Positions 14,379 through 22,289 of a stretch of DNA of 32,539 bases are shown here, piece after piece. Source of the stretch: Propionibacteriaceae bacterium (GTDB taxonomy: Bacteria; Actinomycetota; Actinomycetes; Propionibacteriales; Propionibacteriaceae); contig JAISTC010000101.1 of the NCBI GenBank assembly GCA_031272805.1, positions 1 to 32,539 of the forward strand, in the 5' to 3' direction. The translations under genes and the position numbers were made by a program. The notes under the pieces were generated by a model that was not told the origin of the DNA, ran no database searches, and saw only the letters and a list, made by a program, of their open reading frames with translations. Position 1 is the first letter of the stretch, and every line of letters starts with the position of its first letter.

Positions 14379-14480
14379 GTGACATTGGGGACGGTTCCTT
14401 TTGTCACACTCTGGCTACGGCCACGGTGTCAGGCCCCGTGTGACATTGTGTGACATTGGGGACGGTTCCTCTTGTCACAC
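14379..14480 (+). repeat. Two tandem R arms (unpaired), 71-bp period
   Basis: R arms lie at 14379-14409 and 14448-14480. The first R plus the following TCTGGCTACGGCCACGGTGT stretch is repeated with a 71-bp period, so R and the left edge of family 2 were duplicated together. An extra partial terminus (GTGTGACATTG) sits directly before the second arm. No R' partner is present here. The block lies in the roughly 500-bp divergent space between the giant gene and the small secreted protein. Confidence 0.85.
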
Positions 14481-14489
14481 TCTGGCTAC

Positions 14490-14576
14490 GGCCACGGTGT
14501 CAGGCCCCGTGGCTGTCGCTCGTTCCTCGCTCCGTAGCCACGGTGCCCGACCCCATGGCCTTCCGACCCTATGGCC
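14490..14576 (+). repeat. Family-2 hairpin repeat (CCGTGGCT/AGCCACGG variant)
   Basis: A full 71-bp copy runs 14490-14560, with a short partial right edge (TTCCGACCCTATGGCC) to 14576. Compared with the copies at 317 and 2094, the stem has changed from CTGTGGCT/AGCCACAG to CCGTGGCT/AGCCACGG, a compensatory T-A to C-G pair. The rest of 14229-14732 holds the two R arms, a possible CCTTTT/AAAAGG stem near 14312-14331, and no gene that I can see. Confidence 0.8.
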
Positions 14577-14732
14577 TGTTCTTGTCTGAATTTTCACCAA
14601 AATGTGCGTGCTTCCTCACAATCGCGACGTATGCTCCTGCCTGTCCGCGCGGCCGGGACCTCCGGTCGATAGGGGAAGTCGCGGGCGACTGACAAGTTCA
14701 AACGAACATCAGACAACAACATGGGGTGTTTC

Positions 14733-15356
14733 ATGACAACAACTTCCCTGGACTCTGCCTATCCGCGGACGGCCACGGGCCGGACATCGGCGCGGGTCCT
14801 CGTGACCCTGGCCCTCCTCGGGCTGGCGCTGGCGGCGCCGCCGCAGACGGAGGCGTCGCCGAGCGTGGACGTGTGGCTGGAGGCGCAGCCCGCCGACGGC
14901 AAGCTGCCTGTCTGCCCGGGCGAGACCTACACGCTGACCGTCGCGGCCCTCGACCGCGTGACCGGCCCGATCCCGGACGAGGAGGTTCTGTTCAGCTCGA
15001 ACTCCCTCGTCACGTTCAGCCCGCCGAGCTGCGTCACGGGGCCCGACGGCCGCTGCTCGGTCGCCGTCACGACAACCCAGGCCACGGGCGGGACGTGGGT
15101 CGTCCACGCCACCCTGGACGGCGCGCCGATCACGGCGACGCGGGCGTGGACGGACCACAGCACGGTCGGCGGCGTGACCTACGAGGCGCCGGACCCGCCG
15201 AAGCTCAAGTTCTGGGCCGAGGGCGACTGCCCCGGGACGCCGCAGGACATCGGGGTCGTCGACCTGCCGGCGTTCGTGCAGACCATCCAGGCGATGCTGG
15301 CGCAGATCCTGGACCTGATCCGGGCGTTGGTGGCCAGCCTGACCTTCCCCGTGTGA
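14733..15356 (+). CDS. Small secreted protein with one Ig-like (Big_1-type) domain
   Basis: The product is about 207 aa and its function is unknown. The second in-frame ATG (14733) is preferred over 14721 because it has a GGGG-type Shine-Dalgarno and 14721 has none. A twin-arginine-free signal peptide (ARVLVTLALLGLALAAPPQTEA) is followed by a single beta-sandwich-like domain at about residues 45-135 (GETYTLTVAALDRVTG, PDGRCSVAVTTTQATGGTW). This resembles invasin/intimin-type bacterial Ig-like domain 1. After a linker (EAPDPPKLKFWAEGDCPGTP) the C-terminus is an amphipathic or hydrophobic helix (VQTIQAMLAQILDLIRALVA) ending at FPV, with no positively charged anchor tail. It is divergent from the giant DUF11 gene across a repeat-rich spacer, so a shared cell-surface role is possible but unproven. 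Confidence 0.75.
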   Translation: MTTTSLDSAYPRTATGRTSARVLVTLALLGLALAAPPQTEASPSVDVWLEAQPADGKLPVCPGETYTLTVAALDRVTGPIPDEEVLFSSNSLVTFSPPSCVTGPDGRCSVAVTTTQATGGTWVVHATLDGAPITATRAWTDHSTVGGVTYEAPDPPKLKFWAEGDCPGTPQDIGVVDLPAFVQTIQAMLAQILDLIRALVASLTFPV

Positions 15357-15390
15357 CGCGCGGGCGCGCGGTCGATGACAGAATGGGCCC

Positions 15391-16923
15391 GTGCTGGACA
15401 CCTTGCGGCGAATGCGTGACCGACTCCAGGGGACTGGGTGGCTGTGGTGGCCGGCGTGGGCGATCGCGGCCCTCTGTACGAGCTTGTACCTGACGCTCTC
15501 CCTGGCGCGCTGGCACCGCATGTCGACGCCGTCGTGGGACAACGCGATCTTCGAGGAGGCCATCAAGGGCTACGCCCACCTCTCCCTGCCCGTCGTCGAC
15601 ATCAAGGGCGAGGGCTTCGTCCAACTGGGCGACCACTTCTCGCCCCTCCTCGCCGTCATCGCGCCGTTCTACGCCATCTGGCCGTCCGGCGTGACGCTGC
15701 TCGTGGCGCAGTGCGTCGCCCTCGGGCTGTCCATCCTGCCGCTGACCCTGGCCGCGCGCCGCCACCTCGGCCCGGTGCCCGGCGCGGCCATCGGCCTGGC
15801 GTACGGCCTGTCGTGGGGGCTCCAGTCCGGGGTCGACGTGCAGTTCCACGAGTACTGCCTGGCCGTGCCGCTGCTGGCGTTCGCGCTGGCCGCGCTGCTC
15901 GACGCGCGCTGGCGGGCGGCGGCCGTCTGGAGCGCGCTGCTGCTCGGCGTCAAGGAGGACCTCGGGCTGACCGTGGCCGTCATCGGGCTCGTCATGTGGG
16001 TCGAGGGCTGGCGGCGGGAGCGGCGCCGCCTCGGCGCGCCCGGCCGGGTCGGGGACTATTCCGGCGCGGACGCCCGGCGGGAACTGCGGACCGGGCGGAA
16101 CCTCGTCATCGCGGGCAGCGTGACCTTGGTCGTGGTCCTCCTCATCATCATCCCCGCGTTCAACCCCGGCCACCACTGGGACTATTGGGGCCGGCTGGAG
16201 GGCGACGGCGGCTCGATGACGGGCGAGGGCGGCATCGCCGCGGCGCTCGGCAACCTGCCCGAGCTGGCCCTCAACTTCTTCCAGCCGTACCAGAAGGTCA
16301 ACACGCTCGTGCTGGTCGTGGCGCTGACCGTCGGGGCGGCGTGTGTGTCGCCGTACGGGCTGATCGCCGTGCCGACGCTGGTGTGGCGGTTCATCTCGCC
16401 CAACTACGGTTTCTGGGGCTCGGGCTGGCACTACTCGCTCGTGCTCATGCCGATCGTGTTCGGCGCGGGCATCGACGCGCTGCGGCGCCTGAAGACGTCG
16501 GAGTCACGCGCGGTGCGGCGTTACGCGGCCGCCGTGCCGTCGCTGGCGTTGGCCTTCGCGCTGGTGGCGGCGTCGCAGTTCCCGTTCCGCGACCTGGTCA
16601 AGCCGGAGACGTACGACCCGCCGGGGCGCGCGGACCAGGTCGCGGCGGTCATGGACCTGATCGACGACGATTGCACGATCGGGACGGACGTCGGGCTGAT
16701 CGTGTACCTGCCGAGTCGCTGCCGCGTGTTCTGGGTCGCGGACCTGCCGGCCGAGCCACTGGACTACCTCGTGTTCGACCCGACGAGCGGCTGGAGCGGC
16801 GACCCCGGCAACCCCGTGGACTGGGCGCAGAGCACCTACCCGGACGCGACCTACGAGCTGGTCTACGGCGAGGCCCAATCCGGCGACCCCGAGGGCCTGC
16901 GGCTGGCCAAGCGCGTGGGGTAA
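15391..16923 (+). CDS. DUF2079-family polytopic membrane protein
   Basis: The product is about 510 aa and starts at GTG15391. It has many hydrophobic segments: WWPAWAIAALCTSLYLTLSL near the N-terminus, VTLLVAQCVALGLSILPLTLA, NLVIAGSVTLVVVLLIIIPAF and VNTLVLVVALTVGAACVSPYGL. The signatures STPSWDNAIFEEAI and GDHFSPLLAVIAPFYAIWPS at about residues 45-95 are those I associate with DUF2079, a family of uncharacterised membrane proteins that resembles GT-C-type glycosyltransferases in layout. The conserved acidic and histidine residues in the first loops (WDNAIF, GDHFS) fit that idea, but enzymatic function is inference. It ends 27 bp before the response regulator and could be read through into it. 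Confidence 0.8.
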   Translation: MLDTLRRMRDRLQGTGWLWWPAWAIAALCTSLYLTLSLARWHRMSTPSWDNAIFEEAIKGYAHLSLPVVDIKGEGFVQLGDHFSPLLAVIAPFYAIWPSGVTLLVAQCVALGLSILPLTLAARRHLGPVPGAAIGLAYGLSWGLQSGVDVQFHEYCLAVPLLAFALAALLDARWRAAAVWSALLLGVKEDLGLTVAVIGLVMWVEGWRRERRRLGAPGRVGDYSGADARRELRTGRNLVIAGSVTLVVVLLIIIPAFNPGHHWDYWGRLEGDGGSMTGEGGIAAALGNLPELALNFFQPYQKVNTLVLVVALTVGAACVSPYGLIAVPTLVWRFISPNYGFWGSGWHYSLVLMPIVFGAGIDALRRLKTSESRAVRRYAAAVPSLALAFALVAASQFPFRDLVKPETYDPPGRADQVAAVMDLIDDDCTIGTDVGLIVYLPSRCRVFWVADLPAEPLDYLVFDPTSGWSGDPGNPVDWAQSTYPDATYELVYGEAQSGDPEGLRLAKRVG

Positions 16924-16950
16924 AGGCCGTCACCGCCGTGTTCTTCTGGT

Positions 16951-17640
16951 ATGCCTCCCAGCGACCGGTATGACGTCCTCATCGTCGATGACGAGGCCGC
17001 GTTATCGGAGTCGACGCGCGAGTACTTCAGCCTGTTCGGCGTGCCCACGGCCTGGGTCTCTTCCGGCGAGGCCTGCTTCGAGTTCCTCGAAGGTCACGTG
17101 GTCCGCCTGATCCTGCTCGACGTCAACCTGGGCGGGGCGACGGGTTTCGCCGTCTGCCAGCAACTGCGCCGGACGACGGACGTGCCGATCCTGTTCATCT
17201 CGGCCCGAGGCTCGGACGACGACGTCCTCCTGGCCCTCGGCGCCGGCGGCGACGACTACATCCAGAAGCCCTACTCGCTCTCCGTCCTGCTGGCCAAGGT
17301 CCAGGCCGTCCTCAAGCGCTACGGGTCACGCGCGGCGCCGGGCCCCGACCGTGACGTCGCGTTCGGCGGCCACACCCTCCGCCTCGGACAAGAACGCCTG
17401 TTCGGCCCGGCCGGCGAGGTCGGGCTGACCGCCCTCGAGTACAAGCTCCTGGCCTACCTCGCCACCCACCAGGGCCGCGTCATCCCCAAACTTGAATTGT
17501 TCACGAACGTCTGGGGCCACGCCATCACGGGCGACGGCACCCTCAACGTCCACATCCGCCGCCTGCGCGAGAAGCTGGGGCCCGACGCCGCGTGGATCCG
17601 GACGCAGTGGGGCACGGGCTACCTGTTCGAGGCGCCGTGA
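16951..17640 (+). CDS. OmpR/PhoB-family response regulator
   Basis: The product is 229 aa. The receiver domain (about residues 8-120) has the acidic pocket VDDE (Asp13/Asp14), phospho-acceptor Asp57 in LILLDVNLGG, a Ser in LFISARG and Lys106 in YIQKPYS. A winged-helix output domain follows (about 130-226), ending in NVHIRRLREKLGPD and WIRTQWGTGYLFE, typical of OmpR/PhoB regulators that bind tandem direct repeats. There is no obvious Shine-Dalgarno sequence before ATG16951. The stop overlaps the kinase start by 4 bp (GTGA), so the pair is translationally coupled. The likely target is the ABC exporter immediately downstream, where an 11-bp-spaced TTAAGGA direct repeat precedes the ATPase gene. 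Confidence 0.95.
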   Translation: MPPSDRYDVLIVDDEAALSESTREYFSLFGVPTAWVSSGEACFEFLEGHVVRLILLDVNLGGATGFAVCQQLRRTTDVPILFISARGSDDDVLLALGAGGDDYIQKPYSLSVLLAKVQAVLKRYGSRAAPGPDRDVAFGGHTLRLGQERLFGPAGEVGLTALEYKLLAYLATHQGRVIPKLELFTNVWGHAITGDGTLNVHIRRLREKLGPDAAWIRTQWGTGYLFEAP

Positions 17641-18896
17641 GGGTCCGCGGCCTCCTCGTCACGCTGGCGCTGATCCTGGCCGCCGGCGTCGCCGCGGTCT
17701 GGCTCTGGCCGCCGCCGGAGCAGCGGGCCGTCGACATCGTCACGGTCAACGACGTCGTCCAGACGCTGACCGCGGGCTACCCGGGCTCGCTGACCGCCCC
17801 GCTGCCCCAGCCCGGCGGAGTCGACTACGCGGTCCTCGACGCCGCCGGCCACGCGCTGGCCGCGACGGCGGACGGACTGGCGGCGAACGTGACGCAGGCC
17901 TACCGCCAGCGGGACACGGTCGTGCCGCTCCTCCAGGGCGAGACCCTGGTCGGCTACGTCGTCTTCCCCAACGACCTGGCCGCCGCCCAGGCCGCCTACT
18001 CGGCCCGCCTCCGCGTGCTCCTCGTCGTCCTCCTGGCCGCCGGGGTGGCCGCCACGGCGCTCGTCCTCTGGCGCGTTGAGGCCCGCGTCCTCAAACCCTT
18101 CCGCGACCTCCAGGGCTTCGCCCGCCGGGTCGCGCTGGGCGACCTCGACGCGCCCCTGGCGATGGACCGCGGCCACACGTTCGGCGCCTTCACGGAGTCC
18201 TTCGACCTCATGCGGACCGAGCTGGCGGCGGCCCGGGAGCGCGAGCGGGCGGCCGAGCTGTCGAAGAAGGAACTGGTGGCGTCGCTCAGCCACGACATCA
18301 AGACGCCGGTCGCCTCGATCAAGGCCGTGGCCGAGGTCATGGCCGTGAAGACCGCCGACCCGGACGCCCAGGCCCGGCTGGCGACGGTCGTGACGAAGGC
18401 GGACCAGATCGACGCGCTCGTGACGAACCTGTTCCACGCCACGCTCGAGGAGCTCGACCAGCTCGCCGTCACGCCGGCCGAGATCGCCTCGACCGACATC
18501 GCGGGCTTCGTCGCGGCGGCCGACGTGCGGGGGCTGGCCGGGCCGGTCACGCTGCCCGGCTGCCTGGTCCGGGCCGACCCCCTGCGCCTGGCGCAGGTCA
18601 TCGACAACGTGTTCTCCAACTCCTACAAGTACGCCGGCACGCCGATCACGGTGACGGCGGCGGTCGACCGTGACGGGCTCACGCTGACCATCGCCGACAC
18701 GGGCCCCGGCGTCCCGCCCGCCGAACTACCGCTCGTGGCCCAGAAGTTCTACCGCGGCCAGGCCGCCGCGGGCCTCCCCGGCGCGGGCCTGGGCCTGTAC
18801 CTGGCGGCCCACTTCATGACGGCGATGGGCGGGGCCTTGGAGGTGGCCGACAACCACCCAGGTTTCGCCGTCACGCTGACCCTGCCCCTGGCGTGA
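17637..18896 (+). CDS. Membrane sensor histidine kinase
   Basis: The product is about 419 aa. I start it at GTG17637, overlapping the regulator stop as GTGA, rather than the upstream track start; this puts the first membrane segment (GLLVTLALILAAGVAAVWLW) at the N-terminus. An extracytoplasmic sensor of about 95 residues follows, then TM2 (LRVLLVVLLAAGVAATALVLW, about 125-145), a HAMP-like linker and the dimerisation helix with phospho-acceptor His219 in SLSHDIKTP. The HATPase domain has the N box (NVFSNSYKYA), G1 (DTGPGVP) and G2 (GAGLGLYLA). All catalytic motifs are intact. The real extracellular domain sets it apart from the short intramembrane-sensing BceS kinases. A perfect R/R' hairpin starts three bases after the stop codon. 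Confidence 0.95.
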   Translation: MRVRGLLVTLALILAAGVAAVWLWPPPEQRAVDIVTVNDVVQTLTAGYPGSLTAPLPQPGGVDYAVLDAAGHALAATADGLAANVTQAYRQRDTVVPLLQGETLVGYVVFPNDLAAAQAAYSARLRVLLVVLLAAGVAATALVLWRVEARVLKPFRDLQGFARRVALGDLDAPLAMDRGHTFGAFTESFDLMRTELAAARERERAAELSKKELVASLSHDIKTPVASIKAVAEVMAVKTADPDAQARLATVVTKADQIDALVTNLFHATLEELDQLAVTPAEIASTDIAGFVAAADVRGLAGPVTLPGCLVRADPLRLAQVIDNVFSNSYKYAGTPITVTAAVDRDGLTLTIADTGPGVPPAELPLVAQKFYRGQAAAGLPGAGLGLYLAAHFMTAMGGALEVADNHPGFAVTLTLPLA

Positions 18897-18899
18897 CGT

Positions 18900-18980
18900 G
18901 TGTGACATTGGGGACGGTTCCTTTTGTCACACCGAGTGTGACAAAAGGAACCGTCCCCAATGTCACACCCAATGTCACAC
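18900..18980. repeat. Perfect R/R' hairpin after the kinase gene
   Basis: R (18900-18932) and R' (18936-18968) are perfect 33-bp inverted repeats separated by only CGA. The outer terminus of R' is partly repeated (CCAATGTCACAC, 18969-18980). It starts 3 bp after the kinase stop and would form a very stable RNA hairpin. There is no U-tract, so read-through to the exporter may be reduced or the upstream mRNA protected, rather than classically terminated. Confidence 0.9.
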
Positions 18981-18998
18981 TTAAGGAACATTTAAGGA
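18981..18998 (+). promoter_or_regulatory. Candidate response-regulator binding site (TTAAGGA direct repeat)
   Basis: TTAAGGA occurs at 18981-18987 and again at 18992-18998, an 11-bp period, in an AT-rich island about 55-70 bp upstream of the ABC ATPase start. OmpR/PhoB-family regulators typically bind direct repeats one helical turn apart. The site lies between the two-component genes and the exporter, so it is a reasonable operator. I see no convincing -10/-35 pair nearby. Confidence 0.5.
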
Positions 18999-19051
18999 TC
19001 TTGTAGGCGACCGGTCGAGACCTGTTCAGGGAATCTGACGAGGCTTGAGCC

Positions 19052-19811
19052 ATGACCGCAACCATCATCGCCGCCACCAAGTTGACGAAGACCTTCTCGA
19101 CCGAGGGGCGTCAGCAGCATGTGCTCCGGAACATCGACCTGGAGCTTTACCAAGGTGACTTCACCGTCATCATGGGCGCCTCCGGCGCCGGCAAGTCCAC
19201 CCTCCTACGCCCTGTCGGGCATGGACCAGCCCTCCCTCGGCGACGTCAGGTTGGCCGGCCAGTCGATCACCGGCCGGTCCGAGTCCGACCTGGCCCGCTT
19301 CCGCCGCCGCCACGCCGGCTTCGTCTTCCAGCAGATCTACCTGCTCGACAACATGTCGCTGCTGGACAACGCGCTGGCCGCCGGCCGGCTGCTGACGACC
19401 GACCGCAAGGCCATCGCCGCCAAGGCCAACGGGCTGTTCGACCGCGTCAAGATCGGCCCCGACACCCGCCTCAAGTTCCCCGCCCAGGTCTCCGGCGGCG
19501 AGGCCCAGCGCGCCGGCATCGTCCGCGCGCTGATCAACGACCCCGTGGTCCTGTTCGCCGACGAGCCGACCGGCGCCCTCGACCAGAGTTCCGGCACGGC
19601 CGTCCTCGACGTGTTGACCGAGGTCAACCGGACCGGCCAGTCGATCGTCATGGTGACCCACGACCTCAAGTCGGCCCGCCGCGGCAACCGCGTCCTGTTC
19701 CTGCGCGACGGCCAAATCACGGGCGACCTCGCCCTGGCCCCCTACGAGTCGGACGCCGACCAAGCCCGCAACGACACCCTCCGTTCCTACCTCATCGAGA
19801 TGGGGTGGTGA
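19052..19811 (+). pseudogene. ABC exporter ATPase (MacB/LolD type), frameshifted after Walker A
   Basis: ATP-binding subunit of the exporter formed with the next gene. It starts at ATG19052 (LTKTFSTEGRQQHVLRNIDL) and reaches Walker A, MGASGAGKSTLL, in one frame. The remainder (YALSGMDQPSLGDVRLAG, Q-loop FVFQQIYLLDNMS, signature SGGEAQRAGIVRAL, Walker B VVLFADEPTGALD, switch VTHDLKSARRG) is in another frame from about 19206 to the stop at 19811. The join is CCACCCTCCTACGCC. An intact gene would probably read CTC-CTC-TAC, so two bases (a CT step) appear to be missing. The result is either a pseudogene, a sequencing error or recoding. The 1036-aa track ORF 19052-22162 arises because the wrong frame happens to stay open into the permease. 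Confidence 0.8.
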
Positions 19812-19813
19812 CG

Positions 19814-22162
19814 ATGACCCGCCTCGCCAAGATCGCCTGGGCCAATGTCCGCCGGCATCAGGGCCAGACCGCCAGCCTCCTCGCCATGATGCTGATCGCC
19901 GGCCTCGTCGCCAGCCTCGGCCTCCTCCTCATCCTCCGCTACGCCACCGAGTTCGACCGCCAGGCCGCCGCCCAGAACGCCCCCGACCTCAGCTTCGCCG
20001 AGCCCGACACGCTGTACGACGCCAGCCACGCCGCCAGCGCCCGCGCGCTCGGCGCCGCGACCGTCGAGACCGAGCCGGTCGTCCTCCTCTCGGGGGAGGT
20101 CGCCTTCAACGGCGCCGACGTGACCGCGACCGCGATGTACTCGTCCGTCACGACCGACGCCACGATGGACGTCCTGACGCTGCTCGACGGGGCCGAGCCC
20201 CTGACCGACACCAGCGTCTACGCCCCCCACCTGCTGGCCGACCTGGGCGGCTACCGGATCGGCGACCGGCTGACCGTGCGCGCCGCCGACGGCCCGGTCC
20301 TCGGCTACACCATCGCCGGCTTCTACAACGCCGTCTACTTCGTGTCCCCCACCAGCCAGTGGTACCACCTCTACCTGACTGCGGCGGCCTTCGCCGACCT
20401 GCAGGCCGAGCTGCCCGCAGATCAGTGGACGCTGCTCAACCTCCAGGTGGCCGACGGCGTCGACGCCAACCGGCTCTACCTCGACTACGTCAAGGCCAAC
20501 TGGGTCGACAATCCGCTCAACACCGGCGACATCGTGGCCTACTCCACCAGCCTGGACGCGGCCGTCGGCGGCCGGACCTTCATGGCCACGATCGTGGCGC
20601 TCATCATGGTCACGTTCGCCGCCCTCCTCGTCATCCTCGCCCTGTTCGTGGTCCGCTTCCGCGTGCGCACGGCCATCGAGGACTCGACCAAGGACATCGG
20701 CGCGCTCAAGGCGGTCGGCTACACGTCCGGCCAGGTGGCCGGCGCCCTCATCCTCCAGTACGTCGGCACGGCCTTCGCGGGCGCCGCCCTCGGCGTGGCC
20801 CTGTCCTATGCCGCCGTGCCCGCCGTGGCCGCCGTCCTCAAGCGCCAGTCCAGCATCGACTGGCGGCCCGGTTTCGACGCCGCCACGGCCCTCCCGACCG
20901 TCGTCGTCCTGACCGGCGCCATCCTCCTCGTGACGGCCGCCGCCGCCCGCCGCGTCCGCCGCCTCAGCCCGTTGGCGGCCCTGCGCTCCGGCCTCTCCGC
21001 CCACTCCTTCCGCCGCAACTGGTTCCCCCTGGACCGCTCGCGCGGCCCCCTCGCCTGGCTCCTCGCCGCCAAGCAGACCCTCCAGACCACGGGCCAGGCC
21101 GCCATGGTCGCCGCCATCACGGCCGTGGTCGCCTTCACGTCCGTCGCCCTGGTCTCGACCTACCACGTGACGGCCGTCGACACCGACCGCTTCGTCGGGC
21201 TGATCGCCGGCGAGCTGACCGACGCGCAGGTCACGGCCACACCCGAGGCCGCCGACGCCGTGTTGGCGGACCTCCAGACCCGGCCCGGCGTGCGCAAGGC
21301 CTTCCCCTACGTCGGCGGCCTGGCCATGACGCTCGACGGCGACTGGGCCCTGGCCACGGCGACCGCCGACTACGCCCAGCTCGAGGGCTCGGCCCTCTAC
21401 GACGGCCGCTACCCGGTCCACGCCAACGAGGTCGCCATCGGCGTCGTCACCGCCCGGACCGCCGGCCTCGGCATCGGCGACACGGTCACGCTGGCGGCCG
21501 GTGGCGCCGCCGCCGAGTACCTCGTGACGGGGCTGACCCAGGTCTACGGCGACGGCTCCGGCTACCACGTGGCGCTGACGCTCGACGGCCTCGGCCAACT
21601 GTTCCCCGGCTACCACTGGACGCTGATCGACGTCTACCTGGACGACTCCGCCGACGTCACGTCGTTCGCCGACGCCGTCACGGCCGAGTACGGCGACGCG
21701 GTCACGGTCACGGACACGCGGCGCGCGTGGCAGGCCACCCTCGGCATGTACGGCGACATCTTCGGCGCCGTCGCCGTGGCCATCCTCGCCATCACGGTCA
21801 CCGTCATCGGCCTCGTCCTCTACATGGTCCTCTCGACCACCATCCGGCGCCGCCAGCGGGCTTACGGCATCCAGAAGGCCGTCGGCTTCACGGGCGCCCA
21901 GCTCATGCGCCAGGTGACGCTGACGCTGCTCCCGGCCGTGGCCCTGGGCGTGGCCGCGGGTGCCGCCCTGGGCTACCTGGCCTTCCCCGCCCTGATGGAC
22001 GCCCTGTTCGCCAGCATGGGCCTGCCGTCCGCGGCCATGACCGCGTCCGCCCTGTTCACGGCCGGCGTCGCCGTCCTCCTGGTGGCCGCCGCCACGGCCA
22101 TCGCCTGCCTCGTGGCCCGCCGCATCCGCCGAGTCAGCGCCTACACCCTGGTCTCCGAATAG
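19814..22162 (+). CDS. ABC exporter permease, FtsX/MacB type, duplicated
   Basis: The product is about 782 aa. ATG19814 follows the ATPase stop (19811) by 2 bp, with GGGGTGG upstream; GTG19808 is an in-frame alternative. The layout is two FtsX-like halves. TM1 at about 20-41 is followed by an extracytoplasmic domain, then TM2-4 at about 255-382 with the coupling motif STKDIGALKAVGYT. TM5 at about 430-452 is followed by a second extracytoplasmic domain, then TM6-8 at about 646-768 with RRQRAYGIQKAVGFT. This 1+3+1+3 pattern fits MacB/FtsX-superfamily exporters rather than ten-TM BceB. Substrate is unknown; antimicrobial peptide or envelope lipid or lipoprotein handling are family possibilities. 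Control by the adjacent two-component system is inferred. It is convergent with the POT transporter, with an R/R' element between the stops. Confidence 0.92.
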   Translation: MTRLAKIAWANVRRHQGQTASLLAMMLIAGLVASLGLLLILRYATEFDRQAAAQNAPDLSFAEPDTLYDASHAASARALGAATVETEPVVLLSGEVAFNGADVTATAMYSSVTTDATMDVLTLLDGAEPLTDTSVYAPHLLADLGGYRIGDRLTVRAADGPVLGYTIAGFYNAVYFVSPTSQWYHLYLTAAAFADLQAELPADQWTLLNLQVADGVDANRLYLDYVKANWVDNPLNTGDIVAYSTSLDAAVGGRTFMATIVALIMVTFAALLVILALFVVRFRVRTAIEDSTKDIGALKAVGYTSGQVAGALILQYVGTAFAGAALGVALSYAAVPAVAAVLKRQSSIDWRPGFDAATALPTVVVLTGAILLVTAAAARRVRRLSPLAALRSGLSAHSFRRNWFPLDRSRGPLAWLLAAKQTLQTTGQAAMVAAITAVVAFTSVALVSTYHVTAVDTDRFVGLIAGELTDAQVTATPEAADAVLADLQTRPGVRKAFPYVGGLAMTLDGDWALATATADYAQLEGSALYDGRYPVHANEVAIGVVTARTAGLGIGDTVTLAAGGAAAEYLVTGLTQVYGDGSGYHVALTLDGLGQLFPGYHWTLIDVYLDDSADVTSFADAVTAEYGDAVTVTDTRRAWQATLGMYGDIFGAVAVAILAITVTVIGLVLYMVLSTTIRRRQRAYGIQKAVGFTGAQLMRQVTLTLLPAVALGVAAGAALGYLAFPALMDALFASMGLPSAAMTASALFTAGVAVLLVAAATAIACLVARRIRRVSAYTLVSE

Positions 22163-22199
22163 CCCGCCCCACCGTCACGCTCGGACCCACCGTGACACC

Positions 22200-22273
22200 G
22201 TGACATTGGGGACGGTTCCTCTTGTCACACCCCACCGAAAGTGTGACAAACGGAACCGTCCCCAATGTCACAC
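22200..22273. repeat. R/R' element between convergent genes
   Basis: R (22200-22230) and R' (22241-22273) are separated by 10 nt. The arms match except in the variable bases before GTCACAC (CTCTT against CGTTT). The element lies between two converging stop codons (22162 and 22290), the usual position of a bidirectional terminator, but again there is no T-tract. Confidence 0.9.
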
Positions 22274-22289
22274 TTCCCAGGGGGTGGCT

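Noticed and set aside
14401-14589. Short ORFs containing CDIGDGSFCHT, here and at many other loci
   Set aside because: This peptide is just the translated R arm; recurrence reflects the DNA repeat, not a protein family.
14590-14720. Riboswitch or structured leader before the small secreted protein
   Set aside because: There is a short AGTCGC/GCGACT-type stem and GC-rich sequence, but nothing matching a known riboswitch core, and the -10-like TATGCT at 14630 has no good -35.
18900-18968. Intrinsic (rho-independent) terminator
   Set aside because: The hairpin is perfect and well placed but lacks the following T-tract, and the same sequence occurs at many unrelated positions. A 3'-end role is kept only as a possibility.
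19052-22162. 1036-aa ATPase-permease fusion in the ORF track
   Set aside because: About 200 residues in the middle are Arg/Pro-rich wrong-frame translation; the true ATPase continues in another frame and the permease has its own start at 19814.
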